Origin: Deferribacter desulfuricans SSM1 | GTDB lineage: Bacteria > Chrysiogenota > Deferribacteres > Deferribacterales > Deferribacteraceae | Direction: 5' to 3' | Length of the DNA stretch: 64,000 nt | Assembly (NCBI RefSeq): GCF_000010985.1 | Contig: NC_013939.1 | Coordinates: forward strand, 1,455,501-1,519,500 | In this document: piece by piece, positions 48,043 to 57,349 of the stretch | Numbering within the stretch: position 1 is the first letter of the stretch | Layout: the number at the start of each line of letters is the position of its first letter | Notes under the pieces: generated by a model | Seen by the model: the letters and a program-made list of their open reading frames with translations, nothing else | Told to the model about the DNA's origin: nothing | Databases searched by the model: none | Made by a program: the position numbers and the translations under genes

Positions 48043-49227
48043 TTAATCTTTTCCCTTATCCAATTTTAGCATTTTTATACCATCAAGGTACTCTTGATAA
48101 TCAATAGATTTAACCTCTTGCAGCTTTTTGACAATATCTGAAATATTTTTTATACTAGTTTCAATTATCTCAAAAGATTTTAACAGCTTTTCATCGTTAC
48201 AAAATCGTTTTATATATTCAAAATTTAGTGAAATACCCAAAAGATTATTGTTTATTGTATGATTTAAACTAACCGCCATTGCAAAAATAGCCTTCATCTT
48301 TTCATTTTCGGCAAGTTGAGCTTGAGCTTCTTTTAACTGCAACATTACAGACCTATTATAAATATGAATAGACAGATGCTCACTAAGTAGCTCAATATAA
48401 AGCATCTCATGATTTTGAAGACTTTTTTCAACGCAAATATGGCCAAAATAATTATTATTGTAATAAAGTGGAAAACAAATAAAGTTTATTTCTTTATTAT
48501 CAAGTTTTAAACTAAACCCTAATTTTTTATTATTATTTTCATCAATAAAAAGTTTATCTAATGATTCGTTTAATAAATTCTCACCATTAGGTATATTTGT
48601 TATACATATTTCTTTTATGTTATTAAAATTTTTAACAACAAAATAAAATTTATCATAAACCTGTTGTTCAATATAAGAAGAAACTATACTTTCTAAATCA
48701 TCCAGCTCAACATTATTTACTTCTTTGATAAAATTGTTAATCAATTTTAATGCATCTATTACATCATTAAGATGTTTTTTCTCTACTTCGAGCTCTCTTG
48801 TTTTATTCAGCAACTGATTATTTGACTCTTCCAAATTTTTAGCAAGAGCCCTAACATTTTCAAAACTTAGTTTATTTTCAACAGCCTCTTCTATTATTGA
48901 CTGAATAACTATATCCTCTTCATCATAACTTAAACAATCATAAAACCCATTTTTTAAAAAAAATCTAATTTCATCTTTTGTAACATCACCGATAAATATA
49001 AAAGAGCTGTTACATCCAAAATTTCTTAAGGTTAAAATGAATGAAATAGGGTTATTTATAATTTCTCTTGTTATAAAACAAACAGAAACATCTTCATTTA
49101 ATAAAAAATTTCTGGCTTCATTCAAATCATCAACATAGAAAAAATAGTAATTATTCTTAGTACAAATATCATGCAATTTCTTTAAAAGTTTTTTATCACT
49201 ACTTAAAAGTAGTACTTTTATAACCAT
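48043..49227 (-). CDS. Degenerate receiver-GAF-DHp signalling protein without ATPase domain
   Basis: This 394-residue soluble protein has four parts. Residues 1-115 look like a receiver fold, but the phospho-acceptor place reads CFITRE with no Asp. A coiled coil follows (about 120-160), then a GAF-like domain (about 160-300). Last is a helical hairpin with SLNHTINNNLLGI, close to the H-box plus N of kinase dimerisation domains. No CA (ATP-binding) domain follows; the protein stops about 70 residues later. It may be a phosphotransfer or scaffold protein. Its start overlaps rnhA by 29 bases. Confidence 0.65.
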   Translation of the reverse strand: MVIKVLLLSSDKKLLKKLHDICTKNNYYFFYVDDLNEARNFLLNEDVSVCFITREIINNPISFILTLRNFGCNSSFIFIGDVTKDEIRFFLKNGFYDCLSYDEEDIVIQSIIEEAVENKLSFENVRALAKNLEESNNQLLNKTRELEVEKKHLNDVIDALKLINNFIKEVNNVELDDLESIVSSYIEQQVYDKFYFVVKNFNNIKEICITNIPNGENLLNESLDKLFIDENNNKKLGFSLKLDNKEINFICFPLYYNNNYFGHICVEKSLQNHEMLYIELLSEHLSIHIYNRSVMLQLKEAQAQLAENEKMKAIFAMAVSLNHTINNNLLGISLNFEYIKRFCNDEKLLKSFEIIETSIKNISDIVKKLQEVKSIDYQEYLDGIKMLKLDKGKD

Positions 49228-49624
49228 CTTCTATTGCCTTTTTAGCTAATTTATCAGCATAACTATTATCTTCTCTTGGTATATGAATAAGCTCAAAGTC
49301 TACACCTTGTATTAGTTCTAAAACCTTATCATAAAGCTTTTTCAAATTTTTGTTTTTTACCTTATAAACCCCTTTAATCTGCTTAACAAGAAGCTCTGAA
49401 TCAGAATAAATAATTAACTTATAATGCTTTTTATCTTTTATTGACTCCAAAGCTTTGATTAATGCTGTATATTCTGCAATATTGTTTGTTGCCTCTCCCA
49501 AATACTCAGAACACTCTTTTATTACATTATCATCCTCATCATAAATCACAAAACCTATACCTGCAGGACCAGGGTTACCACTACAAGCTCCATCGGTAAA
49601 AATCTTAATTTTCTTCTTGTTCAT
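49199..49624 (-). CDS. rnhA: Ribonuclease HI
   Basis: This 141-residue enzyme cuts RNA in RNA-DNA hybrids. The four acidic residues are in FTDGACSGNPGP, NNIAEYTAL, IYSDSELLVKQ and NSYADKLAK. The family needs only about 140 residues, so I start at MNKKKIKIFTDG (49624); upstream in-frame sequence is the end of the zinc-ribbon gene. That start overlaps the zinc-ribbon gene by 20 bases. Confidence 0.92.
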   Translation of the reverse strand: MNKKKIKIFTDGACSGNPGPAGIGFVIYDEDDNVIKECSEYLGEATNNIAEYTALIKALESIKDKKHYKLIIYSDSELLVKQIKGVYKVKNKNLKKLYDKVLELIQGVDFELIHIPREDNSYADKLAKKAIEDGYKSTTFK

Positions 49625-50327
49625 CTTCTTTGTAGTAAAGAAATCTCTGACAATTTGGACATTGCTGTATATGAACATTCTTTTTAACTTCAACAAAAAG
49701 CTGAGGTGGAACCTTCATATAACAACCTGTACATGTTTCATCTATTATTCTCACTATTGCAAGATTATTTCTTGCTTTTCTGATTCTTTCATATTTTGAA
49801 AGAGTAGATTTTTTAATTTTTTTAACCTGTTCTTCTCTTTCTGCTTTTAACTTTTCCAGCTCCTCAACCAACTCTTTATTCTCTTCATCTCTACGTTTTT
49901 TATCCTCTTCTAACTTCTGCTTGGCTTCATTATACTTTGAGGTCATTTCCTCAATATTTTTTTCATAATTTTCTATTTTTTCATTAAGGTCTAGCAACTT
50001 TAATTCTTCATCATTAACATTCTTTTTTAATATATCCAGTTCTTTTAAAACAGCTTCATACTCTTTGCTATTTTTAACTGTAGATAATTTCTTTTGAGCT
50101 TTATCCAAAAGTGCCTTGTTTTCATTGTAGCTTTTTTCAACAGTTTCTTTTTCAGCTACATTAGCTTCATATTCTGCTTTAGCTTCATTATATTTTTTTT
50201 CTAAAGTCTCAAAATGCTCCATACTCTCTTTTAAGTAAGTTGGGACATTAGCCAAAGCAGTTTCTATCTCAGCTATTCTGTTATCAATTTTTTGTAGGTG
50301 GATCAATTCAACTAATTCATTAAGCAT
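49605..50327 (-). CDS. Coiled-coil protein with C-terminal C4 zinc ribbon
   Basis: This 240-residue protein has a long antiparallel coiled coil (about 10-180) followed by a zinc ribbon with CTGCYMKVPP and CPNCQRFLYY. This is the CT398/DUF164 family, a tRNA- or RNA-metabolism-associated group of unknown exact role, commonly found next to rnhA and nif3 as here. GGAGG precedes the start, and it overlaps nif3 by 8 bases. Confidence 0.88.
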   Translation of the reverse strand: MLNELVELIHLQKIDNRIAEIETALANVPTYLKESMEHFETLEKKYNEAKAEYEANVAEKETVEKSYNENKALLDKAQKKLSTVKNSKEYEAVLKELDILKKNVNDEELKLLDLNEKIENYEKNIEEMTSKYNEAKQKLEEDKKRRDEENKELVEELEKLKAEREEQVKKIKKSTLSKYERIRKARNNLAIVRIIDETCTGCYMKVPPQLFVEVKKNVHIQQCPNCQRFLYYKEDEQEEN

Positions 50328-51438
50328 TATTTTGCCTCCAGTGATTTATTTTTACTTTATTTTTGTAAACTATTGTTTTTACATTAAATTTTTTAGCAAT
50401 AAGTGATGATAAATAATTCATAAATATGGATTCACTTTCATAATGTCCAATATCAATTATATACACACCATTTTCATAGGCATCAACAGCATCATGATAT
50501 TTCATATCAGAAGTCAATAGCACTTTTATATTTTGAATTTTGCAATCCTTCCAAAGAGATGCGCCACTACCAGTAACTACAGCAAATTTTTCAAAAGCAA
50601 AATCATCTCCAGGATTATTGTGTTTTATATTCTTTATGCCAAGCTTATCAGCTAAAATGCTAAGAAAATCATAAAACACAACTTTTTTATCAAAAGTACA
50701 AACCCTACCAAGCGAAAACTGATCCCCTATCTCAAGTTTATAAACATCATAAGCAACTTCTTCGTAAGGATGTACAGATAGTACAGCATTAATAACACTA
50801 TTTAAATATTTCTTTTTAACAATCGATTCTAACCTGTATTCATTTGCTTCTTCAAGCCTTCCAATTTTTCCTATAAAAGGGTGTGTCCCCTCTTCAGGCA
50901 AAAATGTCCCAACACCATCTGTATAAAATGTACATTTAGAATAATTGCCTATTTTACTACCACCTGCATTATCAATTGCATCAATAATTTTATTTTCATA
51001 ACCTCTTGGGACATAAACGACTAATTTATAATACTCTTCTCTACCAAAATCTGTAAAACCTGATATTACGCGCGCACCAATTAACTCTGCCAAATAGTCG
51101 TTTAAACTGTAATCAGCTCTATCCAAAACAGTGTGATAACTCAAGAGATTAATACCATGCTTAACACATTTAATTATCTTCTCTCCAATCGGAGTCGAAA
51201 AATCTAAGTATTTTAGTGGACGAAAAAAAAGGGGGTGATGAGTTATCATCAACTCACACCCCTCTTTTATTGCAAATTCAATGGCATCTTTGGTAGGTTC
51301 TAATGTAAAAACAATTTTCGAAATCTTCTTATCATGAGCAAATATTTGAATACCGTTGGAATCCCATTCATATTGTCTGTTTAAAGAAGTGAAATCGTTT
51401 TCGATGAATCTTATGATATCTTTAGTTTTTATCTCCAT
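50320..51438 (-). CDS. Nif3/YqfO-family dinuclear metal protein
   Basis: This 372-residue protein has the Nif3 metal motifs THHPLFF, SYHTVLDRA and IGHYESE, with an inserted PII/CutA-like domain of about 100 residues (around 140-235), as in Bacillus YqfO. The family binds two metal ions; proposed roles include GTP cyclohydrolase-like or NAD repair functions, without certainty. It heads an operon that runs to the membrane protein at 44795. Confidence 0.9.
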   Translation of the reverse strand: MEIKTKDIIRFIENDFTSLNRQYEWDSNGIQIFAHDKKISKIVFTLEPTKDAIEFAIKEGCELMITHHPLFFRPLKYLDFSTPIGEKIIKCVKHGINLLSYHTVLDRADYSLNDYLAELIGARVISGFTDFGREEYYKLVVYVPRGYENKIIDAIDNAGGSKIGNYSKCTFYTDGVGTFLPEEGTHPFIGKIGRLEEANEYRLESIVKKKYLNSVINAVLSVHPYEEVAYDVYKLEIGDQFSLGRVCTFDKKVVFYDFLSILADKLGIKNIKHNNPGDDFAFEKFAVVTGSGASLWKDCKIQNIKVLLTSDMKYHDAVDAYENGVYIIDIGHYESESIFMNYLSSLIAKKFNVKTIVYKNKVKINHWRQNNA

Positions 51439-51457
51439 TCATCTCTCAAGAAAAAAA

Positions 51458-51532
51458 TGGGCCAACCAGGACTTGAACCTGGGACCTACCGGTTATGAGC
51501 CGGTGGCTCTAGCCAGACTGAGCTATTGGCCC
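51458..51532 (-). tRNA. tRNA with CAU anticodon (Met or Ile2)
   Basis: The minus strand folds as a cloverleaf. The acceptor GGGCCAA pairs with TTGGCCC, the D arm is GCTC...GAGC, the anticodon arm is ACCGG-CTCATAA-CCGGT, and the T arm is CCAGG-TTCAAGT-CCTGG. The discriminator base is A and the CCA end is not encoded. The anticodon is CAU, so it is either elongator tRNA-Met or tRNA-Ile2 (which needs lysidine). The initiator is excluded by the paired first base. Confidence 0.92.
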
Positions 51533-51581
51533 GTTAAAAGCGTAGTGTATAATAATAATTTTTTTTATTTTGTCAACAAAA

Positions 51582-53378
51582 TTATTCCAAAAATGTTTTA
51601 AGTATTCTACTTCTAGTTGGATGTCTAAGCTTTCTTAAAGCCTTAGCCTCAATCTGCCTAATTCTCTCTCTTGTTACATTAAATCGTCTACCAACTTCTT
51701 CAAGTGTATGATCAGAATCACAATCTATACCAAACCTTAATCTTAAGACGCTTGCCTCTCTAGGAGTTAATGTATCCAAAATAGCTCTTGTATGTTCTTT
51801 AAGTTTTTCATAAACCACTTCATCCAAAGGGTTTTTTGCAGATTGATCTTCAATAAAATCACCCAAACTACTATCCTCATCCTCACCTATAGGTGTTTCA
51901 AGCGATACAGGTTCTTTTGCAATCTTTAAAACCTTTTTCACTTTTTCAACAGGGATATCCATCCTCTCAGCAATTTCCTCTGGCGTAGGTTCTTTACCAA
52001 GTTCAATCTGCAACTGCCTTATTGTCCTAATCATCTTATTAATTGTTTCTATCATATGGACAGGTATTCTAATTGTTCTAGCTTGATCCGCTATAGCTCT
52101 TGTGATTGACTGCCTAATCCACCATGTTGCATATGTAGAAAATTTATATCCTCTTCTATACTCAAACTTCTCAACCGCCTTCATCAAACCGATATTACCT
52201 TCTTGAATCAAGTCCAAAAACTGCAAACCACGGTTTGTATATTTTTTTGCAATACTAACTACAAGTCTAAGATTTGCCTCAATTAACTCAGATTTAGCTT
52301 TTTCTGCCTCATATTCCCCTTCTAACAAACTATTATATATTACTTCCAACTCATTTTTTGTAAAACCTAACTTCTTGTAAAAACCATCAAGCTTATGTTT
52401 TAATTCTTTATATTTATCTTTTAATCTATTTTTATCCCTAATGTTAAAGGAAGACTTATCTATCATCTCAAAGATTTCTTCATTATTAAGCTGTGATATA
52501 TCGCTTATATCTTTAATACCTATTAAATTTAAAAATTTCTTTATATCATTTTCGCAATCAGATATCTCTTCATAACTTCTTTTTATTTCATTTGCAATTT
52601 CAGTTATCTTTTTATAATTGATTTTTATCTCAACAAGTTTGTCAGTTATTTCATCAACTGTTCTATTAATCTGATCTTTTATACTTAATATATTGTCAAT
52701 ACTGATATTATTAGATTTCAATTTTTTCGTCAATTTAATATTCTCTTTCAATTTACTAACAATATCATTTAATACAACAATAAAATCTTCTCTCACCTGG
52801 TTCTCTTTTTCATCTTTTAGTACCTGTAACTCTTCATCATCTAAATCATCATAATCGATCTCATCAAAATCAAGCTCGTCCCCAATATCTATAATATCTT
52901 TTATACGTAATGTCCCTTCATTAATCTTTTCAGCTAAAGACATTATTTCAGAAGCTGTGGATGGGAAAAGCAGAACACTTCTTATAACTTTTTTCTGCCC
53001 CTCTTCAATTCTTTTAGCAACTTCTACCTCTTCCTCTCTTGATAAAAGCGGAATATTACCCATCTCTCTTAAATAGAGCCTAACAGGGTCATCAACCCCT
53101 ATACGCTCTTCAGATGCGGTAGATGAAGACGTATCATCCATATCAAAACCATCTTCATCCTCATCTAAATCGATATCTGTTATAACAGCATTTTTACTAT
53201 TGTTATCTATCACATCAATTTTTAGTTGAGCTAAAAGCATAAAAATTTCATCTAAAAATTCTGGAGTCAAAATCTCTTTGGGTAAAATCTCGTTTATTTC
53301 ATCTACAGTTAAAAACCCCTTCTCTTTACCCAAAGCAATAAGTTGCTTTACTTCTGGAGTTTTAATCTTTTTGCTCAT
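51582..53378 (-). CDS. rpoD: RNA polymerase primary sigma factor
   Basis: This 598-residue sigma-70 has region 1.2 ([21 protein letters not shown]-like), an acidic non-conserved insert (about 170-320), region 2 ([22 protein letters not shown]-like, then [17 protein letters not shown]), region 3, and region 4 helix-turn-helix ([20 protein letters not shown]). It directs housekeeping transcription. It overlaps dnaG by 4 bases, the usual macromolecular-synthesis arrangement without rpsU. Confidence 0.97.
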   Translation of the reverse strand: MSKKIKTPEVKQLIALGKEKGFLTVDEINEILPKEILTPEFLDEIFMLLAQLKIDVIDNNSKNAVITDIDLDEDEDGFDMDDTSSSTASEERIGVDDPVRLYLREMGNIPLLSREEEVEVAKRIEEGQKKVIRSVLLFPSTASEIMSLAEKINEGTLRIKDIIDIGDELDFDEIDYDDLDDEELQVLKDEKENQVREDFIVVLNDIVSKLKENIKLTKKLKSNNISIDNILSIKDQINRTVDEITDKLVEIKINYKKITEIANEIKRSYEEISDCENDIKKFLNLIGIKDISDISQLNNEEIFEMIDKSSFNIRDKNRLKDKYKELKHKLDGFYKKLGFTKNELEVIYNSLLEGEYEAEKAKSELIEANLRLVVSIAKKYTNRGLQFLDLIQEGNIGLMKAVEKFEYRRGYKFSTYATWWIRQSITRAIADQARTIRIPVHMIETINKMIRTIRQLQIELGKEPTPEEIAERMDIPVEKVKKVLKIAKEPVSLETPIGEDEDSSLGDFIEDQSAKNPLDEVVYEKLKEHTRAILDTLTPREASVLRLRFGIDCDSDHTLEEVGRRFNVTRERIRQIEAKALRKLRHPTRSRILKTFLE

Positions 53379-55096
53379 ACAGACTGGACCTCCAATAATC
53401 TCTTTTCAAAATCTTTTTGTTTTTTTATTATTTGATTAATTTCGTTGACCAATGCCATTCTTTCTGGCTTATCCTGTGCCTTTTTCAGTTCTTCTTGTTT
53501 TTCTTTTTTTAACTTTTTCAAATAATTCAAATGTATTTTATATTTATTCAACAATGCATTATAATAATCATCATGGAATTCATCTTTCAAAAGTATTTCA
53601 GACAGCAGTTCTCCCACCTCAGAATCATCTACAAGAAGATGGATACTAACATTTTTATTTAAAAATTCAACAATTTTTTTAAAAATTTTTTTCATATTTT
53701 CATCAAAGAAAAATTCCTCTTTCATATCGTGTACTAACTCATCAATAACATCTTCAGCTAAACCAAATAAAGATGAGATAAAATCATACTCACATATATA
53801 TTTAATTTTATTCTCGCTTCTCTTTAAAATTCTCTTTGCAGTGGAAAAATCAACCCCCTTTTTGAAAATTTGTGGATCAATTCCAAAAATCTTTGATATC
53901 TTTTCGATATATGATTCCTTTAATAATTCATCTTTAATCAAAACCAATTTACTTTGTAATATCTTTAAATATTTAGTTTTGAGATTCACATTGTTTATAC
54001 TCTTTTTAAACATCCTTTTAATAATCAACTCAAACAGATCATATTTATTATCCAAGATCTTAAGAAATTTTTCTTTCCCAAATTTTTGTAAAAAGCTATC
54101 AGGATCTTCACCTTTATTTAAAAACACAACAAAAGGGATAAAGCTGTTTTTCAAAAAAACATCAAGCGACCTCATCGCTGCATTTTTCCCAGCTTCGTCA
54201 CCATCAAAAAGTAACACTACTTCATCGGCATATCTTTTCAGAAGTGAAACATGATCTTCAGTAAGAGCTGTCCCCATTGGAGATACAACATTTTTTATCC
54301 CATACTGCCACATTCTAATAACATCCATATACCCTTCAACAACGTACAAAACTTTAACTTCACCAGATAAATGTTTTTTGGTTTTATCAAGATTGTATAA
54401 AATCTTCCTTTTAGAAAAAATTTGTGTTTCAGGAGAATTTATATATTTTGGTAGGCTATCGTCAGTAACCCTTCCTGAAAAACCAACCACCTTTTCTCGC
54501 AAGTTTTTTATAGGAAATAATAATCTGTTCTTAAGCTTAAAAGAAAAAAAACCATCCTGCTCATAAAAAAGTCCAGAGCTTTTAACAATGTCTTTATCAT
54601 ATTTTTTTAATATAGATGATAATTTATCTAAACTATCTAAATAACCTATATCAAATTCATTTATTAAATCATCATTTAAATCTCTTCTTGCCAAAAATTC
54701 TAACACTTCATTTTTTTTACATGTAATTAGATTATTTTTAGCAGCAATCATTATATCCTTGTGAAACTCATATAAATCAAGGGAAATTTTTCTATCACTT
54801 TCTGATATTTCAATACTAATATTGTACTTCTCAGATAAAAAGTTTACAGCATCCACAAAATCATACCCAAAATACTTCATCACAAATGAGATAGCATTAC
54901 CAGAAGCTCCACAACCAAAACAGTGAAATACAGATTTTTCTTCTGAAACATAAAATGATGGCGTTTTTTCAGTATGAAAAGGACATAAACCCCTATGGTT
55001 TTTACCTGTTTTTTTCAGATCCACATACTCAGATATCAAATCCACAATATTTATCTGATCCAATAGTAATGATATACTACCTTCAGAAATTTTCAT
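53375..55096 (-). CDS. dnaG: DNA primase
   Basis: This 573-residue primase has the N-terminal zinc finger (C38, H41, C59, C62 in [11 protein letters not shown]...HCFGCG), the RNA polymerase core with the Toprim segments VVEGYMDV and LLFDGDEAG, and a C-terminal helical region for helicase contact. It makes primers for replication. Its start lies 14 bases inside the preceding hydrolase-like gene. Confidence 0.96.
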   Translation of the reverse strand: MKISEGSISLLLDQINIVDLISEYVDLKKTGKNHRGLCPFHTEKTPSFYVSEEKSVFHCFGCGASGNAISFVMKYFGYDFVDAVNFLSEKYNISIEISESDRKISLDLYEFHKDIMIAAKNNLITCKKNEVLEFLARRDLNDDLINEFDIGYLDSLDKLSSILKKYDKDIVKSSGLFYEQDGFFSFKLKNRLLFPIKNLREKVVGFSGRVTDDSLPKYINSPETQIFSKRKILYNLDKTKKHLSGEVKVLYVVEGYMDVIRMWQYGIKNVVSPMGTALTEDHVSLLKRYADEVVLLFDGDEAGKNAAMRSLDVFLKNSFIPFVVFLNKGEDPDSFLQKFGKEKFLKILDNKYDLFELIIKRMFKKSINNVNLKTKYLKILQSKLVLIKDELLKESYIEKISKIFGIDPQIFKKGVDFSTAKRILKRSENKIKYICEYDFISSLFGLAEDVIDELVHDMKEEFFFDENMKKIFKKIVEFLNKNVSIHLLVDDSEVGELLSEILLKDEFHDDYYNALLNKYKIHLNYLKKLKKEKQEELKKAQDKPERMALVNEINQIIKKQKDFEKRLLEVQSV

Positions 55097-55640
55097 TTAT
55101 TATATCTTCTTCCAAAATATTTTTAAAAGTATCATATTTATCTACAAATGGAGCATACCCTGCATCTTCTATTAAATGAAAAGAAACCCCATGCAAAATC
55201 ATCCCAATTTTTAGGCAATATTCTAACGGTATTATTTTATTCATATCACCAAACACAATATATACTTTGTTGTTTTCAATTAATTGTTCTTGTAAAAAAA
55301 CCGGTTCTGCTTTTATATTATCTCTAATCGGCTGTAAATATTTTTTCTCAATACCAGACATTTTACTAAAATATTCGATATCTTTATCATTAAATTTTTT
55401 AAAGAACATATCAAAATCGAGATAAGGTGAAATCATTAGAATAACTTTATTTTTCAATAAAGGTAATTGCTTTAATAAAGGGAAACAACCAAAACCAAAG
55501 CCTATTAACAAATCATAGGAATTCAAATCTTTGTCCGAATTTATATCAACTACATCAAAATGGTTATTTAAAAAGGAAAAGTAATCTGAAAAGATTTTAT
55601 TATTACAATATAAATCATTGAGAAATAATGCTTTATACAT
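55083..55640 (-). CDS. Catalytically degenerate alpha/beta-hydrolase-like protein
   Basis: This protein of about 185 residues has the sequence pattern of a small alpha/beta hydrolase: LLIGFGFGCFPLL at the nucleophile elbow, YIVFGDMNKIIP at the acid and EDAGYAPF at the base. The elbow G-x-S-x-G reads GFGFG (nucleophile replaced by G49) and the catalytic His is Y162; only D132 remains. It thus looks like a non-enzymatic relative of BioH/BioG-like esterases. It overlaps dnaG by 14 bases. An in-frame GTG start at 55646 is also possible. Confidence 0.6.
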   Translation of the reverse strand: MYKALFLNDLYCNNKIFSDYFSFLNNHFDVVDINSDKDLNSYDLLIGFGFGCFPLLKQLPLLKNKVILMISPYLDFDMFFKKFNDKDIEYFSKMSGIEKKYLQPIRDNIKAEPVFLQEQLIENNKVYIVFGDMNKIIPLEYCLKIGMILHGVSFHLIEDAGYAPFVDKYDTFKNILEEDIINENF

Positions 55641-55717
55641 CAACACAATGCCTTTTTATCAAAACTAACTAAGAAAAATATCATAAGAAACTGTGGAAAA
55701 CCCATTTTATAAAAATA

Positions 55718-55746
55718 TAGACATTATATTTTTTTTCAATTAAAAA
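55718..55746 (+). promoter_or_regulatory. Possible sigma-70 promoter of the OppD-type gene
   Basis: TAGACA (55718-55723) and TAAAAA (55741-55746) are 17 bases apart, ending 6 bases before the ATG. There is no ribosome site. The -10 box is weak. Confidence 0.35.
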
Positions 55747-55752
55747 TTCATT

Positions 55753-56685
55753 ATGATAAAAATTAAAAATTTAAAAGTATATCATTCTCAAGAAGACTTT
55801 GTAATTTTAAGAAATATCAGTTTGACAATAAATAAAGGTGAAATATTTGGAATTGCTGGTGAATCAGGCTCTGGCAAATCTGTTTTAGCTAAGACTATGT
55901 TGGGGTTAACTAAAAAGCCATTGATTACTCAATACGATGAAATGATTATAAATAACAAAATGATATCTGGAGAAAAAGATTTTAAATTAATCAGAGGAAA
56001 AATTATCTCAATGATTTTTCAAAATCCTACAGCTTCTCTAAACCCTGTAATGACTGTAGGTTCACAACTTATTGAAACAATTATGTTTCATAATAAATGC
56101 ACTGAAGCTGAAGCTAAAGAAATAGCTGTGTCACTTTTAAAGCAGGTTGAAATCGATTTCCCTGAAGAACGATTAAAAAGTTACCCATTAAATTTAAGTG
56201 GTGGGATGAATCAAAGAGTGATGATAGCTTTAGCCCTATCAAGTAACCCAAAAATTTTAATAGCTGATGAACCAACAACAGCTTTAGATATAACCACCCA
56301 ATCAAAAATAATAAATCTTTTATTAAAGTTACAAAAAGAAAAAAATTTAACAGTAATATTCATCTCTCACGATCTAAACTTATTAGAAAAGATTGCTGAC
56401 CGCATCCTAATTCTTTATGCTGGTGAAGAAATGGAGCTATTAACAAAAGATGAAATCAGACAAAACAAAATCAGGCACCCTTATACTTTTGCATTAAGAA
56501 AAAGTATCCCAAAATTAGATGAAAAACCTGATTACCTTTTTTCAATACCAGGTCAAATAGAAAAAAACAGCTCTAAATATGACAACAGATGTATATTTTA
56601 CAATAGATGTGATAGAAAAACAGAGCAATGTTATAAGCAAAAACCTGATTTTAGAGATAAATGTAGGTGTTTTAACCCAATTTAG
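55753..56685 (+). CDS. Peptide ABC transporter ATP-binding protein, OppD/DppD type
   Basis: This 310-residue ATPase has Walker A GESGSGKS, signature LSGGMNQR, Walker B ILIADEPTTALD and the C-terminal oligopeptide-transporter extension with its Cys cluster (CIFYNRCDRKTEQCYKQKP). It would power uptake of peptides or similar solutes. No permease, binding protein or second ATPase (OppF) is next to it; the gene stands alone and its end overlaps a convergent gene by 4 bases. The partners must lie elsewhere. Confidence 0.88.
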   Translation: MIKIKNLKVYHSQEDFVILRNISLTINKGEIFGIAGESGSGKSVLAKTMLGLTKKPLITQYDEMIINNKMISGEKDFKLIRGKIISMIFQNPTASLNPVMTVGSQLIETIMFHNKCTEAEAKEIAVSLLKQVEIDFPEERLKSYPLNLSGGMNQRVMIALALSSNPKILIADEPTTALDITTQSKIINLLLKLQKEKNLTVIFISHDLNLLEKIADRILILYAGEEMELLTKDEIRQNKIRHPYTFALRKSIPKLDEKPDYLFSIPGQIEKNSSKYDNRCIFYNRCDRKTEQCYKQKPDFRDKCRCFNPI

Positions 56686-57344
56686 ATTTCATCCATTCTC
56701 AAAACACTTGTTATATCAAAACCGTTCTTTTTAATTTCCTCTATACATTTATCAATATTATCATTATCCCCATTTATCCTTATAACCAGATCCCTCAAAT
56801 GGGGTTTGTCTTTGATATAAAATGTTGCCAAGCTAATAATATTTAAATCAAACTGTTTTATTATCTTAGCTAAAACCGCAATAGCACCTGGTCTATCTTC
56901 CACCAAGATATTAACTCTGACACCTTTTTCTCTTATCCCCATAGCTTCTACAAAAACATCAAAAACATCAACTGCAGTGATTAACCCCACCAAGTTACCT
57001 TCGCCATCAACTACAGGGAGTCCACCAAACCTTTTATCTCTCAAAAGGATAGCGGCTTTTTCAATGGGATCATCAGGTGAAACAGTGATAACATCTTTTG
57101 TCATTGCATCTTTAACTTCATATTTGGCAAGGATATTATGAAGCTCATAAATATCGAGTGTTGTTGCTTTTGAAGGTGAAAAATCTTTAATATCCTTTTC
57201 TGTGATTATACCAACTAATCTATCACCTTCTAAAACAGGTAAACGTCTAAAACCATGCTCTCTCATCAGGTGTAAAGCATCCAAAATCGTGTCATTTTTA
57301 TTTACAACCACAATATCTTTCTTCATCCAATCTTTTACAAACAT
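56682..57344 (-). CDS. CBS-pair and ACT-domain protein, AcuB-like
   Basis: This 220-residue protein has two CBS motifs (about 1-60 and 75-135; RRLPVLEGDRLVGIITEKD and GGLPVVDGEGNLVGLITAVD) and a C-terminal ACT domain (about 143-215). CBS pairs bind adenosine ligands and ACT domains bind amino acids, so it is probably a sensor subunit or regulator. It is the last gene of the Liv-ligase operon, 5 bases after the PaaK-like gene. Confidence 0.88.
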   Translation of the reverse strand: MFVKDWMKKDIVVVNKNDTILDALHLMREHGFRRLPVLEGDRLVGIITEKDIKDFSPSKATTLDIYELHNILAKYEVKDAMTKDVITVSPDDPIEKAAILLRDKRFGGLPVVDGEGNLVGLITAVDVFDVFVEAMGIREKGVRVNILVEDRPGAIAVLAKIIKQFDLNIISLATFYIKDKPHLRDLVIRINGDNDNIDKCIEEIKKNGFDITSVLRMDEI

Positions 57345-57349
57345 AATTT

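Noticed and set aside
51356-51601. Plus-strand ORF containing NQDLNLGPTGYEPVALARLSYWP
   Set aside because: This is the well-known false peptide made by translating the complement of a tRNA; it spans the CAU tRNA at 51458-51532.
55690-55702. DnaA-box-like TTTTCCACA on the minus strand before the dnaG operon
   Set aside because: It is a single imperfect site with no cluster, AT-rich unwinding array or dnaA/dnaN nearby, so there is no evidence for an origin.
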